This document shows, piece by piece, positions 7,756-15,970 of a stretch of DNA of 48,435 nucleotides; position 1 is the stretch's first letter, and the number at the start of each line of letters is the position of its first letter. This stretch comes from Anaerotignum sp. (GTDB lineage: Bacteria; Bacillota; Clostridia; Lachnospirales; Anaerotignaceae), in NCBI GenBank assembly GCA_017523325.1, contig JAFWWO010000012.1, forward strand, positions 1 to 48,435, written 5' to 3'. Under the pieces are notes generated by a model. That model worked only from the letters and a program-made list of their open reading frames with translations. It had not been told where the DNA came from and searched no databases. The translations under genes were made by a program, and so were the position numbers.

Positions 7756-8451
7756 ATGGAATATGGGCAGATGCGGGAAGGCATTTTCCTGCGGCGTATC
7801 AACCGTTTTACGGCGTATGTTTTATTAGACGGACAAGAGGAAAAGATTCATGTAAAAAATACAGGGCGATGCAAAGAATTGCTTTTGGAAGGGGCAAAAG
7901 TTTTTCTGGAAAAAGCCGAAAATAAAGGTCGCAAAACAAAATATTCCCTGATTGCTGTTTACAAGGGAGAAGTTTTGGTGAACATGGATTCCCAAGCACC
8001 CAATCATATTGCCGCAGAAGCCTTAGCAGAAGGAAGCCTTAAGGAAATTGGCAAAGTAGATACCTGGAGACGGGAAGTGACCTATGGAAAATCCCGTTTT
8101 GATTTATATTTTGAAACAGGAGGGAAAAAGGGATTTATAGAGGTCAAAGGCGTGACGTTGGAGGAAAATGGGATTGCATTGTTTCCCGACGCCCCTACAG
8201 AACGAGGTACAAAGCATCTGCAAGAGTTGATACGGGCAAAGCAGGCAGGCTATGAAGCGGCAGTATTATTCGTGATACAAATGGATGGAGAGGACATCAA
8301 GGAATTTCGCCCTCATGAAAAGCGTGATATGCAGTTTGCGACAAGCTTGCAGGAAGCCTCAGCAGCCGGTGTAAAGGTGCTGGCATATAGCTGTCATGTG
8401 GAAACAAATCGCATTTTTCTTGCAGAGAAAATTCCTGTTTGCTTGGAATAA
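7756..8451 (+). CDS. sfsA: SfsA family DNA/RNA nuclease-like protein
   Basis: A 231-residue protein covering the whole SfsA family length. The N-terminal OB-like domain carries the NTGRCKELL motif (family form H/N-T/P-GR). The C-terminal part has a PD-(D/E)XK nuclease-like core with SRFDLYF and FIEVKGVTLE, and the family signature FPDAPTERGTKHLQEL. SfsA was named for a sugar fermentation stimulation phenotype in E. coli and is now regarded as a nuclease-fold protein; its cellular role is not settled. AGGAGGTG lies 8 bases before ATG 7756. The gene stands alone between the divergent His-tailed protein gene and dacF. Confidence 0.92.
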   Translation: MEYGQMREGIFLRRINRFTAYVLLDGQEEKIHVKNTGRCKELLLEGAKVFLEKAENKGRKTKYSLIAVYKGEVLVNMDSQAPNHIAAEALAEGSLKEIGKVDTWRREVTYGKSRFDLYFETGGKKGFIEVKGVTLEENGIALFPDAPTERGTKHLQELIRAKQAGYEAAVLFVIQMDGEDIKEFRPHEKRDMQFATSLQEASAAGVKVLAYSCHVETNRIFLAEKIPVCLE

Positions 8452-8540
8452 AAAAGCAAAGCTGTCCCTTCTGCGGCGGGGTATATCTTCTTCACAAAGG
8501 ACATAAATTGATGTAAAGATGTCTTTTGGGAGGAAAAAAT

Positions 8541-9710
8541 ATGAAAAAAAGCAGGAAGGGACTGCTTACGGCCCTATTGACGCTATTCTACGTCATAGGC
8601 ATGATGCTGCCTGCCTATGGGCAGGAGGAGCCTCTCGCATTGCAGAGCAAAAGCGCTATCCTAATGGACGGCGCCACCGGAACGGTACTTTACGAAAAAA
8701 ACAGCCATGAAGCAATGCCGCCTGCCAGTGTGACAAAAGTGATGACCATGCTTTTGATTTATGAAGCGCAGGCAGACGGAAAATTCAAATGGGAGGATAT
8801 GGTGCAGGTCAGCGAACACGCTGCCGGCATGGGCGGCTCTCAAGTATTTTTGGAGCCGGGAGAAACCCAGAGCGCCGCGGATATGACCAAATGCATTGCA
8901 ATCGCCTCCGCCAATGATGCGGCTGTGGCAATGGCAGAATTTGTAGCAGGCAGCGAAGAGGCCTTTGTGGAAAAAATGAACGAAAGAGCAAAAGAATTAG
9001 GCATGGAGGATACCCATTTTGTCAACGCCTGCGGTCTGGATGTAGACGGACATGAAACCAGTGCCTATGATATTGCTTTGATGAGTCGGGAGCTGATGAC
9101 CCGCTTTCCTGAGATACAGCAATATACCACAACATGGCAGGATACCATCATACATAAAACACGCAAGGGTGAATCGGAGTTTGGTCTGACGAACACAAAT
9201 AAGCTCATTAAATGGTATGACGGCGCTACGGGGCTGAAAACAGGCTCGACAGGGAAGGCATTATATTGTCTGTCCGGCACAGCAGAGAGGAATGGCCTGC
9301 ATTTGATTGGCGTGGTTATGGCAGCGCCCGATTTTAAGGTGCGTTTCCAGGAAGTCATGAAGCTATTGGACTATGGCTTTGCCAATTACAGCGCACAAAA
9401 AGGATTGCCTGCCGGGCAGGAAATCGCACGAATTCCAATAAAAAAGGGGACAAAAAATGATGTGGGTGCCGTCATAAAAGAGGAAGTTTCCATGCTGGTG
9501 CCCAAAGACTCTGCCAAGGATTGGGAAACCAAAACAGAGCTCCTGCCCGAGTTAGATGCGCCGGTGGAAGAAGGACAAAAGGTGGGAGAACTGATTTATA
9601 TGATTAACGGTGAGGAAGTGGGCCGTACCGATTTAATCACAACGGAAAAAGCAGAAAAAGCAACTGTTTTCACCATGCTGCAACGTATGCTTAAAAAATG
9701 GAGAGCATAA
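8541..9710 (+). CDS. dacF: D-alanyl-D-alanine carboxypeptidase (DacF/PBP5 type)
   Basis: A 389-residue low-molecular-weight penicillin-binding protein that removes the terminal D-Ala of peptidoglycan stem peptides outside the membrane. It has a signal peptide (KKSRK, then a hydrophobic stretch to about residue 27). All three active-site motifs are present: SxxK (Ser63-Val-Thr-Lys66), SxN (Ser123-Ala-Asn125) and KTG (Lys233). A C-terminal beta domain ends in a basic amphipathic helix (LQRMLKKWRA), the usual membrane anchor. ATG 8541 is chosen because GGGAGG lies just upstream; an in-frame TTG at 8526 precedes that site. DacF normally sits upstream of the spoIIA operon; here it is about 8 kb away and followed by spoIVB. 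Confidence 0.92.
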   Translation: MKKSRKGLLTALLTLFYVIGMMLPAYGQEEPLALQSKSAILMDGATGTVLYEKNSHEAMPPASVTKVMTMLLIYEAQADGKFKWEDMVQVSEHAAGMGGSQVFLEPGETQSAADMTKCIAIASANDAAVAMAEFVAGSEEAFVEKMNERAKELGMEDTHFVNACGLDVDGHETSAYDIALMSRELMTRFPEIQQYTTTWQDTIIHKTRKGESEFGLTNTNKLIKWYDGATGLKTGSTGKALYCLSGTAERNGLHLIGVVMAAPDFKVRFQEVMKLLDYGFANYSAQKGLPAGQEIARIPIKKGTKNDVGAVIKEEVSMLVPKDSAKDWETKTELLPELDAPVEEGQKVGELIYMINGEEVGRTDLITTEKAEKATVFTMLQRMLKKWRA

Positions 9711-9717
9711 AAATTTA

Positions 9718-9755
9718 GGGGAATTCCTTTCAAAGGGACTCTCCTTTTTTATTGA
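9718..9755 (+). terminator. Intrinsic terminator after dacF
   Basis: The segment GGGGAATTCCTT pairs imperfectly with AAGGGACTCTCC across a TCA loop and is followed by six T residues. Confidence 0.75.
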
Positions 9756-9953
9756 AATTTTGCATTTTCTGCCGCTGTGGTGATTTGATTTTCAAAGATA
9801 TTATTGCCAAACCCATTTTTGTGCGAAAGCTATGCGGTTTGTTTTATTATGGTGTTTTTGGGCTGTATAACTCCCCTTTGTTTCGGCAAGATTAAACGTG
9901 GAACAAAAATCAGCAAAAAAATTGTTCCGAAATAAGCGTCGGGAGTGGAGCAG

Positions 9954-11222
9954 ATGTTTTTGAAAAAAAAGAAAGGACTTTGGAAATCATTGTTCCCGAC
10001 GGCGGCGGTTTTTATTCCTTTTTTACTATGGTGCAGCCTTGGCTGGCTGCTGCCGCAAAAGCTGACGTTAGTTGAGGGGCAAAATTTGGAAATTTTCTCC
10101 ATGCTGCCCATTTCGGCAAGGGCCGAGGAAAGTGTCGGCGTTTTAGGGGTAAAGACAAAACCGTTGGCGGATCAGCTCCATCTTGAGCTGGGGACGGCAA
10201 TTACTGCCGAACCGAAAGGTGTTGGCAGTACAAAGGTCACATTTTATTTGTGTAATGCTCTGCCGCTGAAAACAGTACAGGCGCAGGTGTTGCCCAAAAA
10301 AGAATTGGTTCCCGTCGGGCAGACGGTTGGGGTGACAATGGATACCAAAGGACTGCTCGTGTTGGGGATCGGCTTTGTAGACGGGGAGAATCAACAAGTG
10401 CATGAGCCTAGCAGAAATGTTTTACAGACAGGAGATCTTATCTTGCAGGCAGACGGGAAAGAGTTAGAAAACAAAGAAGCCTTTTTACAGGCTGTGGAAA
10501 AAAGCAACGGAAAAACAATGACATTGTTGCTGGAAAGAAAAGGCAAAGAAAAAGAAGTCAAAATCACGCCGGCTTTTAGTGCGGCGGATAAAACGTATCG
10601 GCTGGGCATCTGGATACGGGACAGTATTCAGGGAATCGGTACAGTCACATTTTATGATCCGTCAGATGGCTACTTTGGTGCATTAGGCCATGGCGTCTAT
10701 GATGTGGATACCGGTGGATTGATGATTATTCGTGAAGGGGCGCTGCTTTCTTCTGATTTATCCCAGGTAGTGAAAGGGGAGAAAGGCAATCCCGGTGAGC
10801 TGACCGGTACGGTAGAAGTGGCCGAAAAGCTGGGGAAAATTGAAAAAAATACAGAAGTTGGCATTTACGGCCATATGAATCAGAATGTATTTGACGGAGA
10901 AGCGATACCCATTGCCACACTGGATGAAGTCAAAAAAGGAGAAGCCGTCCTCCTTTCTGACTTGGAAGGCGATGGCGTGCGGCCTTATACCATTCAAATT
11001 CAAAGTATCGACAGAAATGGTGGGAAAAACCACAAAGATATGACAATAAAAATCACAGACAAAAGGCTTCTGCAAAAAACGGGCGGTATCGTGCAGGGCA
11101 TGAGTGGCAGCCCTGTCCTCCAGAACGGGAAATTGATTGGTGCAGTGACCTATGTGATGGTCAATGACCCGACAAAAGGCTATGGAACCAGCATTGAAAC
11201 CATGCTACAAGAACAGACGTAA
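9954..11222 (+). CDS. spoIVB: SpoIVB sporulation signalling serine peptidase (S55)
   Basis: A 422-residue protein secreted by the forespore into the intermembrane space, where it cuts SpoIVFA and so allows SpoIVFB to process pro-sigma-K. An N-terminal signal/anchor helix (about residues 13-33) is followed by a PDZ domain (about 120-205, LVLGIGFVDG and LQTGDLILQADG) and the S55 peptidase domain. The catalytic triad can be placed at His246 (LGHGVYD), Asp369 (KITDKR) and Ser384 (QGMSGSP), with spacing like the Bacillus protein. ATG 9954 is preferred over the GTG at 9945 because GGGAG lies 8 bases before it. A strong terminator separates it from spo0A, which follows as in most spore formers. The usual upstream neighbour, recN, is missing here. 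Confidence 0.95.
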   Translation: MFLKKKKGLWKSLFPTAAVFIPFLLWCSLGWLLPQKLTLVEGQNLEIFSMLPISARAEESVGVLGVKTKPLADQLHLELGTAITAEPKGVGSTKVTFYLCNALPLKTVQAQVLPKKELVPVGQTVGVTMDTKGLLVLGIGFVDGENQQVHEPSRNVLQTGDLILQADGKELENKEAFLQAVEKSNGKTMTLLLERKGKEKEVKITPAFSAADKTYRLGIWIRDSIQGIGTVTFYDPSDGYFGALGHGVYDVDTGGLMIIREGALLSSDLSQVVKGEKGNPGELTGTVEVAEKLGKIEKNTEVGIYGHMNQNVFDGEAIPIATLDEVKKGEAVLLSDLEGDGVRPYTIQIQSIDRNGGKNHKDMTIKITDKRLLQKTGGIVQGMSGSPVLQNGKLIGAVTYVMVNDPTKGYGTSIETMLQEQT

Positions 11223-11234
11223 ATCCTAAAAAAG

Positions 11235-11268
11235 AGAAGCATTCCGACTAAAATCGGAATGCTTTTCT
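11235..11268 (+). terminator. Intrinsic terminator after spoIVB
   Basis: A perfect 11-bp stem, AAGCATTCCGA (11237-11247) with TCGGAATGCTT (11254-11264), is followed by TTTCTG. Confidence 0.8.
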
Positions 11269-11386
11269 GCCTGAAATGCAGAAATATGACCATGAACGGT
11301 AAAATGATACGATTTTTGACATCGGGGAATAGAAGAAAGCATTATAGTCGCAAGATATAGCATTCAAAAGAAACTCGTACTATAAT

Positions 11387-11431
11387 TATTTTGACGGAAG
11401 ACGGAAGGGAAGACGTTTTCCTGTCAAAATA
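11387..11431. promoter_or_regulatory. Long dyad between the spo0A -10 and the start codon
   Basis: TATTTTGAC (11387-11395) pairs with GTCAAAATA (11423-11431), and GGAAGACG (11396-11403) pairs with CGTTTTCC (11414-11421). The result is a 17-bp stem with one bulged T and a 10-base loop. It begins directly after TATAAT (11381-11386) and ends 20 bases before ATG. No T run follows on either strand, so it is not a terminator. It may be an operator or a 5' UTR hairpin. Confidence 0.5.
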
Positions 11432-11451
11432 GATAAGAAATGGGGGGTTCT

Positions 11452-12261
11452 ATGAAAGAAAATAGAAAAAGCAAGGTGATTTTAGCAGATCGCGATGGAT
11501 TTTATCTGCAAAGATTGAAACGCTGCCTGGAACGCAAAGAGGATATGGTAGTGGTGGGCATGACAGATAGTGGTCCTGATGTGTTGGAAATGGCAAAAAG
11601 CCTGCGGCCTGATGTCATTTTAATGGATATCCTGCTGGGAGATCGTGACGGATTCTGGGTATTGGAAAGTCTGCAAAAAGAAAACTTGAATTGCGTTTGT
11701 ATTATGATTTCCGCCATCGATAGCGATAAGCTGGTACGCAAAGCCATTACCTTGGGTGCGGAATACTATATGGCGAAACCCATTCAGGGAGAATTGTTGC
11801 TAGAGCGGATCCATCAGCTTTTGGATCATGGAGAGGACAGAAATGGCATTCAGGATTCTGCAAAGGAAGAAGCTGTGGCAAGCACCATGGATAATGCCTT
11901 TCGTAATTTAGAAGGTGAGATTTCTGTACTGTTAAGCAGAATGGGGATTTCTGCCAGCATCAAAGGATATCATTTCATCAGAAAAGCGGTTATGATGGCG
12001 GTGGAGGATCAAGAAGTTTTAACCGGCATTACAAAAGGTCTGTATCCCGATGTGGCAAAGGCTTATAAAACTACGGCCAGCAAGGTAGAGCGTGCCATTC
12101 GCCACGCTATTGAAAGTGCATGGAAAAAGAACGGAGCGCAGATTTATTTCGAAGCGGCAGGCTATATCCCTATGGAAAAACCGACCAATGGGCAATTTAT
12201 TGCTGTTTTGACGGAGTATTTCCGTATGAACCATGAACAAAGACCAAAGAAAATCAGTTAA
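11452..12261 (+). CDS. spo0A: Spo0A, sporulation master response regulator
   Basis: A 269-residue transcription factor that, once phosphorylated, commits the cell to sporulation and controls stationary-phase genes. The receiver domain (about residues 7-125) has the acidic pocket Asp13/Asp15, the phosphoacceptor Asp59 (DVILMDILL) and Lys109 (YYMAKPI). The C-terminal DNA-binding domain unique to Spo0A has the recognition helix segment TASKVERAIRHAIESAW. ATG 11452 is chosen because the G6 run at 11442-11447 precedes it; an in-frame ATG at 11440 lies before that run. A large dyad lies immediately upstream, and no perfect 0A box was found near the promoter. It is monocistronic, ending in a terminator. 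Confidence 0.97.
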   Translation: MKENRKSKVILADRDGFYLQRLKRCLERKEDMVVVGMTDSGPDVLEMAKSLRPDVILMDILLGDRDGFWVLESLQKENLNCVCIMISAIDSDKLVRKAITLGAEYYMAKPIQGELLLERIHQLLDHGEDRNGIQDSAKEEAVASTMDNAFRNLEGEISVLLSRMGISASIKGYHFIRKAVMMAVEDQEVLTGITKGLYPDVAKAYKTTASKVERAIRHAIESAWKKNGAQIYFEAAGYIPMEKPTNGQFIAVLTEYFRMNHEQRPKKIS

Positions 12262-12269
12262 AATGAAAG

Positions 12270-12304
12270 GGACGGAAAGGATAGCTTTTCCGTTCTTTTT
12301 TTGC
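12270..12304 (+). terminator. Intrinsic terminator after spo0A
   Basis: GACGGAAAG pairs with CTTTTCCGTTC across a short loop and is followed by a T8 run. Confidence 0.8.
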
Positions 12305-12375
12305 TTTGAAATGGAACGGTATAACAGGAACTCAAAATAAAATTTTGAAGGAAATCTGTTGAAAAATGAAATTTG

Positions 12376-12384
12376 TGTTAAAAT
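12376..12384 (+). promoter_or_regulatory. Extended -10 promoter for the channel gene
   Basis: TGT-TAAAAT lies 63 bases before the start codon. TTGAAA upstream is only 14 bases away, so the extended -10 is the main evidence. Confidence 0.4.
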
Positions 12385-12446
12385 AACAGAAGAAAGAATT
12401 TTCAAAAAGAAATTTTGACTTTTCATCGTGAAAGAGGGCGTTTTCC

Positions 12447-13160
12447 ATGCGAAAAAAAATATATAAAGTCATTGAAATTGCAGATATAAACGATAAATGG
12501 AGTCGTTATTATGATAGGAGTATGCTGTTTTTGATTATTTGCAGCATTATTCCGCTGTGTTTCAAAACCCAGAATACAGCATTTATATGGGTGGAACGAA
12601 TTACAGTAACTATATTTATTATTGATTATTTTTTGCGTTGGGCAACGGCAGACTTCAAATTGAGAGGCTATGGGAAAATGGCATTTTTACGCTATCCCTT
12701 TACGCTTTTTGCCATATTTGATTTACTCTCCATACTACCTTCCTTGGCTTTTTTGGATTCCGGATTCAAGCTGTTTCGTTTGTTCCGTTTGAATAAGGCG
12801 CTCAAAACATTACGAATCCTTCGCTATTCCGAAAGCTTTCGCATTATTTTATCCGTAGTGCATCGGGAAAAGCAGTCTTTATTGGCCGTAAGCTATCTGG
12901 CGGTAGGATATGTGTTTCTATCGGCATTATTGATGTTTCAGGTGGAACCGGAGAGTTTTGAAACATTTTTTGATGCCATCTATTGGGCGGTCATTACATT
13001 GACAACGGTCGGTTATGGCGATATTCACCCCGTCAGTGGCGTTGGACGGGTGGTCAGTATGCTTTCCTCCTTTGTGGGGCTTGCTGTTGTGGCGTTGCCA
13101 ACGGCAATTCTGACTGCCCGATATATGACAGAGCTGAGCCGCAAAAAAGAGAAAAAATAG
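12447..13160 (+). CDS. Voltage-gated-type potassium channel
   Basis: A 237-residue integral membrane protein with six predicted helices. The S4-like segment has basic residues at every third position (Lys108, Arg111, Arg114, Lys117, Lys120, Arg123, Arg126), the hallmark of a voltage sensor. The pore loop carries the K+ selectivity filter TVGYGD (residues 187-192), and a single pore helix follows. This is the compact bacterial Kv family with no large cytoplasmic ligand domain; the C-terminal tail is short and basic. Physiological gating cannot be read from sequence. The ribosome binding site GAGGGCG precedes ATG 12447. It is a single gene between spo0A and the dipeptidase gene, each with its own promoter. 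Confidence 0.9.
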   Translation: MRKKIYKVIEIADINDKWSRYYDRSMLFLIICSIIPLCFKTQNTAFIWVERITVTIFIIDYFLRWATADFKLRGYGKMAFLRYPFTLFAIFDLLSILPSLAFLDSGFKLFRLFRLNKALKTLRILRYSESFRIILSVVHREKQSLLAVSYLAVGYVFLSALLMFQVEPESFETFFDAIYWAVITLTTVGYGDIHPVSGVGRVVSMLSSFVGLAVVALPTAILTARYMTELSRKKEKK

Positions 13161-13180
13161 GTTTTTTCTGCTAAGCCCGA

Positions 13181-13209
13181 TTGTATTTTTTGCCGATGCG
13201 GTATAAAAT
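13181..13209 (+). promoter_or_regulatory. Promoter for the M19 dipeptidase gene
   Basis: TTGTAT (13181-13186), 17 bases, then TAAAAT (13204-13209), 29 bases before the start codon. Confidence 0.6.
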
Positions 13210-13238
13210 GGTAGGGTAGAAAAATTTGAGGTGAAAAC

Positions 13239-14171
13239 ATGAAAAGCTTTATAGATGCCCATTGTGATACCATTGTAAAGTTGGCCAATCGAGGCGGTGA
13301 GTTGGCACAAGCGGAGGATATGCATTTGGATTTGAAACGATTGAAGGCATTTCCCGGCTCTTTGCAGTTTTTTGCAATATGGCTTGACCCGCAGTATTAC
13401 GCTATGCCCATGCGCCGGACTATGAAATACATAGATTTTTACCATACCCAGATGGAGAAGAACAAAGATACCATCAGACATATCCTTACCTTTGCCGATA
13501 TTTTGGAAAACAAACGTAACCAACGGCTGAGCAGCTTGCTTTCCCTGGAAGGCGGCGAAGCTTTGGAGGGAGAAATTTCCGCACTGCATATCTATTACCG
13601 TTTGGGGGTGCGAGCCATGACACTGACGTGGAACCACAGGAACGCTTTGGCAGATGGTGCGGCAGAAAATGCCACCGGCGGCGGCTTAACGAAGTTTGGC
13701 AAAGAGGTGGTTTCAGAGATGGAAGCACTAGGCATGGTGGTGGACGTTTCCCATTTGGCAGATGCAGGCTTTTGGGATGTAGAGAAGCTGGCAAAAAAAC
13801 CTTTTATTTCCAGTCATTCCAATGCAAGGGCAATCTGTCCCTCCCAAAGAAATTTAACTGACGACCAACTGCGGGCTTTAGCGGCAAAAGGCGGTGTGGT
13901 TGGATTGAATTTTTACCCCGCTTTTTTGCGGGAAGGCGATGCCGGTATTGATGATGTTTTACGGCATACAGACCATATGCTGAAAATCATGGGCGAGGAC
14001 TATATTGGTTTTGGCAGTGATTGGGACGGCATTGATACTACACCGAAAAATTTATCTCATGTAGGGGATATGAGCCGCCTGTTGGAAAAAATGGAGCAGG
14101 AATTTGGCGGAGATGTCATGGAAAAAATCAGAGAAGGGAATTTCCTGCGGGTACTACAAGAATGTTTGTGA
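13239..14171 (+). CDS. Membrane dipeptidase family protein (peptidase M19)
   Basis: A 310-residue TIM-barrel zinc hydrolase of the renal dipeptidase family, which hydrolyses dipeptides including L-D forms. The metal-binding elements are in order: HxD near the N terminus (His8 and Asp10 in DAHCDT), the bridging Glu in SLEGGEAL, His in VDVSHLAD, His in ISSHSNARA, and Asp in FGSDWDG. No signal peptide is seen, so it is probably cytoplasmic in this organism. AGGTG lies about 6 bases before ATG 13239. The next gene starts 13 bases after the stop, which suggests a two-gene unit. Confidence 0.92.
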   Translation: MKSFIDAHCDTIVKLANRGGELAQAEDMHLDLKRLKAFPGSLQFFAIWLDPQYYAMPMRRTMKYIDFYHTQMEKNKDTIRHILTFADILENKRNQRLSSLLSLEGGEALEGEISALHIYYRLGVRAMTLTWNHRNALADGAAENATGGGLTKFGKEVVSEMEALGMVVDVSHLADAGFWDVEKLAKKPFISSHSNARAICPSQRNLTDDQLRALAAKGGVVGLNFYPAFLREGDAGIDDVLRHTDHMLKIMGEDYIGFGSDWDGIDTTPKNLSHVGDMSRLLEKMEQEFGGDVMEKIREGNFLRVLQECL

Positions 14172-14184
14172 AAGAGGTTAAACC

Positions 14185-14700
14185 ATGGAGAAGGAACTTA
14201 AAAAAAGGCTTGTAAAAAGCATTTTCATTTATATCTTTGCGGCAATCATGATATTTCTGGTATTTAACGGCTTTGGGCGACACCCCTATCGGCCCGAGGA
14301 ACTGGAAGATGTATTTTTAGCCAAGGCCGAGGAGCAGAATATAAAAGGGCTTGGACAGGAAACCTTGATTTCCGAAACCTACGGTAACAGCGTGACCTTC
14401 CTTTTGGAAACAGAAGATGGAGAACGGGCTTGTGCCACTTATATCCGCAGTATTTTCTTTGATCGGTATAAGGAATATAAGTTTTACTCCGGTGTTAATG
14501 GTGTATTGGGTGTAGATGAGATTACGTATGCAGTCAATGACGGAGCCATGTTCTATGAGCTGACACTGCATTTTGGGGAAAATCCTTCCATTACGGACGG
14601 GGATAAAGTCACTCCCATCATGCATATGAAATTTATTGCACTTTGTATCATCGCAATGGGTATATTCGGCAGTCGAATATTTTTTGGCAGAAGAAAATAA
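14185..14700 (+). CDS. Unknown membrane protein with N- and C-terminal helices
   Basis: A 171-residue protein I do not recognise. A basic start (KELKKRLVK) is followed by one membrane helix (about residues 11-28). A soluble, probably extracytoplasmic domain of about 110 residues, rich in Glu and aromatic residues, follows. A second helix (about 150-166) ends in a basic tail (GRRK), so both termini should be cytoplasmic. AGAGG lies before ATG 14185. It is 13 bases downstream of the dipeptidase gene and 25 bases upstream of the aminotransferase gene, so it is probably in one operon with both; this context does not define a function. Confidence 0.75.
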   Translation: MEKELKKRLVKSIFIYIFAAIMIFLVFNGFGRHPYRPEELEDVFLAKAEEQNIKGLGQETLISETYGNSVTFLLETEDGERACATYIRSIFFDRYKEYKFYSGVNGVLGVDEITYAVNDGAMFYELTLHFGENPSITDGDKVTPIMHMKFIALCIIAMGIFGSRIFFGRRK

Positions 14701-14725
14701 TGCAAAAGAAAAAGGAGGAAGAAAT

Positions 14726-15922
14726 ATGGAATTATCGAAAAAGGCTTTGAAAATCAAACCTTCCAGCACAATGGCCATCTCCTCAAAAGCGGCTGAATTG
14801 AAAGCGGCAGGAAAGGATATTGTGGCATTCGGTGCGGGGGAGCCGGATTTTCATACACCTGCCCATATCAGCAAAGCAGGAATAGAAGCCATTGAAACGG
14901 GAAATACACGCTATACCCCGGCGGCAGGGACACCTGCTTTGCGCCAGGCAGTTTGCCAAAAACTGAAACGGGATAACGGTGTGGAATATCAGCCGGAACA
15001 AATTATCATCAGCAACGGGGCGAAACACTCCCTTATCAATACATTTATGGCAATATTGAACGAAGGGGACGAAGTCATCATTCCGGCGCCCTTTTGGCTG
15101 AGCTATTCCGAAATGGTAAAAATAGCCGATGGTGTGCCGGTCATTATCCGGACGAAAAAGGAAAATGGTTTTATGCTCACCAAGGCTGAACTGGAAGAGG
15201 CCTATACGGAAAAAACGAAGGCAATTGTCCTCACCAGCCCCTCTAACCCTACGGGCATGGTCATTCCCAAAGAAGATTTGGAAATGATTGCGGAATTTGC
15301 AGTCAGCCATGATTTATTTGTAATTGCCGATGAAATTTATGAAAAACTGATTTATGAGGAAGATAAAAAGCATATCAGCATCGCTTCTCTGGGGAAAGAA
15401 ATATATGACAGAACCATTATCATCAATGGCGTTTCCAAAAGCTATGCCATGACAGGCTGGCGAATTGGCTTTGCCGCAGCACCCTTGGAGGTAGCGAAGC
15501 TGATGGCATCTTTACAGTCCCATATGGCCTCCAATCCCAACACCATTGCCCAAGCGGCTACGGTAGTCGCATTGAACGGCCCGCAGGATTGTGTGACGGA
15601 GATGTGCAAGGAGTTCAAAAAACGCAGAGATTATATCTATGAAAGGGAGGAGGACATTCCTCTTTTGCAGGCGTTGAAGCCGGAGGGTGCTTTCTATTTA
15701 TTTGTTGATGTTTCCGCTGTATATGGGAAAAGCTATGAAGGAGAAAGCATTCAGTCTGCGGCGGATTTTGCTCGTATTTTATTGGATAAAAAATATGTGG
15801 CAGTCGTACCCTGTGCAGATTTCGGTATGCCGGATTATATTCGTCTTTCCTACGCCACAAGCATGGAATTGATTGAAAAGGGCATGGACCGCATCGAAGA
15901 AATGATAAAAGCATTGCAATAA
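14726..15922 (+). CDS. PLP-dependent class I aminotransferase, probably aspartate aminotransferase
   Basis: A 398-residue cytosolic fold-type I aminotransferase of the prokaryotic Igamma group. The PLP lysine is Lys238 in NGVSKSYAMTGWR. Other cofactor contacts are Asn174 (SPSNPTG), Asp202 and Tyr205 (ADEIYEKL) and Arg246. The N-terminal GAGEPDFHTP motif is typical of AspB-like aspartate aminotransferases, which transfer amino groups between aspartate or glutamate and 2-oxo acids. Close relatives act on aromatic amino acids, so the substrate is probable rather than certain. ATG 14726 follows AAAGGAGG; the frame extends upstream to 14636 but overlaps the previous gene. A terminator directly follows the stop. 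Confidence 0.9.
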   Translation: MELSKKALKIKPSSTMAISSKAAELKAAGKDIVAFGAGEPDFHTPAHISKAGIEAIETGNTRYTPAAGTPALRQAVCQKLKRDNGVEYQPEQIIISNGAKHSLINTFMAILNEGDEVIIPAPFWLSYSEMVKIADGVPVIIRTKKENGFMLTKAELEEAYTEKTKAIVLTSPSNPTGMVIPKEDLEMIAEFAVSHDLFVIADEIYEKLIYEEDKKHISIASLGKEIYDRTIIINGVSKSYAMTGWRIGFAAAPLEVAKLMASLQSHMASNPNTIAQAATVVALNGPQDCVTEMCKEFKKRRDYIYEREEDIPLLQALKPEGAFYLFVDVSAVYGKSYEGESIQSAADFARILLDKKYVAVVPCADFGMPDYIRLSYATSMELIEKGMDRIEEMIKALQ

Positions 15923-15927
15923 TTAAG

Positions 15928-15955
15928 AAGGTTGCCTAAAAAGGCAGCCTTTTTC
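15928..15955 (+). terminator. Intrinsic terminator between the aminotransferase gene and nudF
   Basis: AAGGTTGCC pairs with GGCAGCCTT (one G-U pair) across TAAAAA and is followed by T5. It ends only about 16 bases before the nudF start, so it could also act as an attenuator for nudF. Confidence 0.7.
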
Positions 15956-15970
15956 AAAAGGAGGATTCAA

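Noticed and set aside
11387..11431. Intrinsic terminator upstream of spo0A
   Set aside because: Neither strand has a T run after the stem, so a terminator is unlikely.
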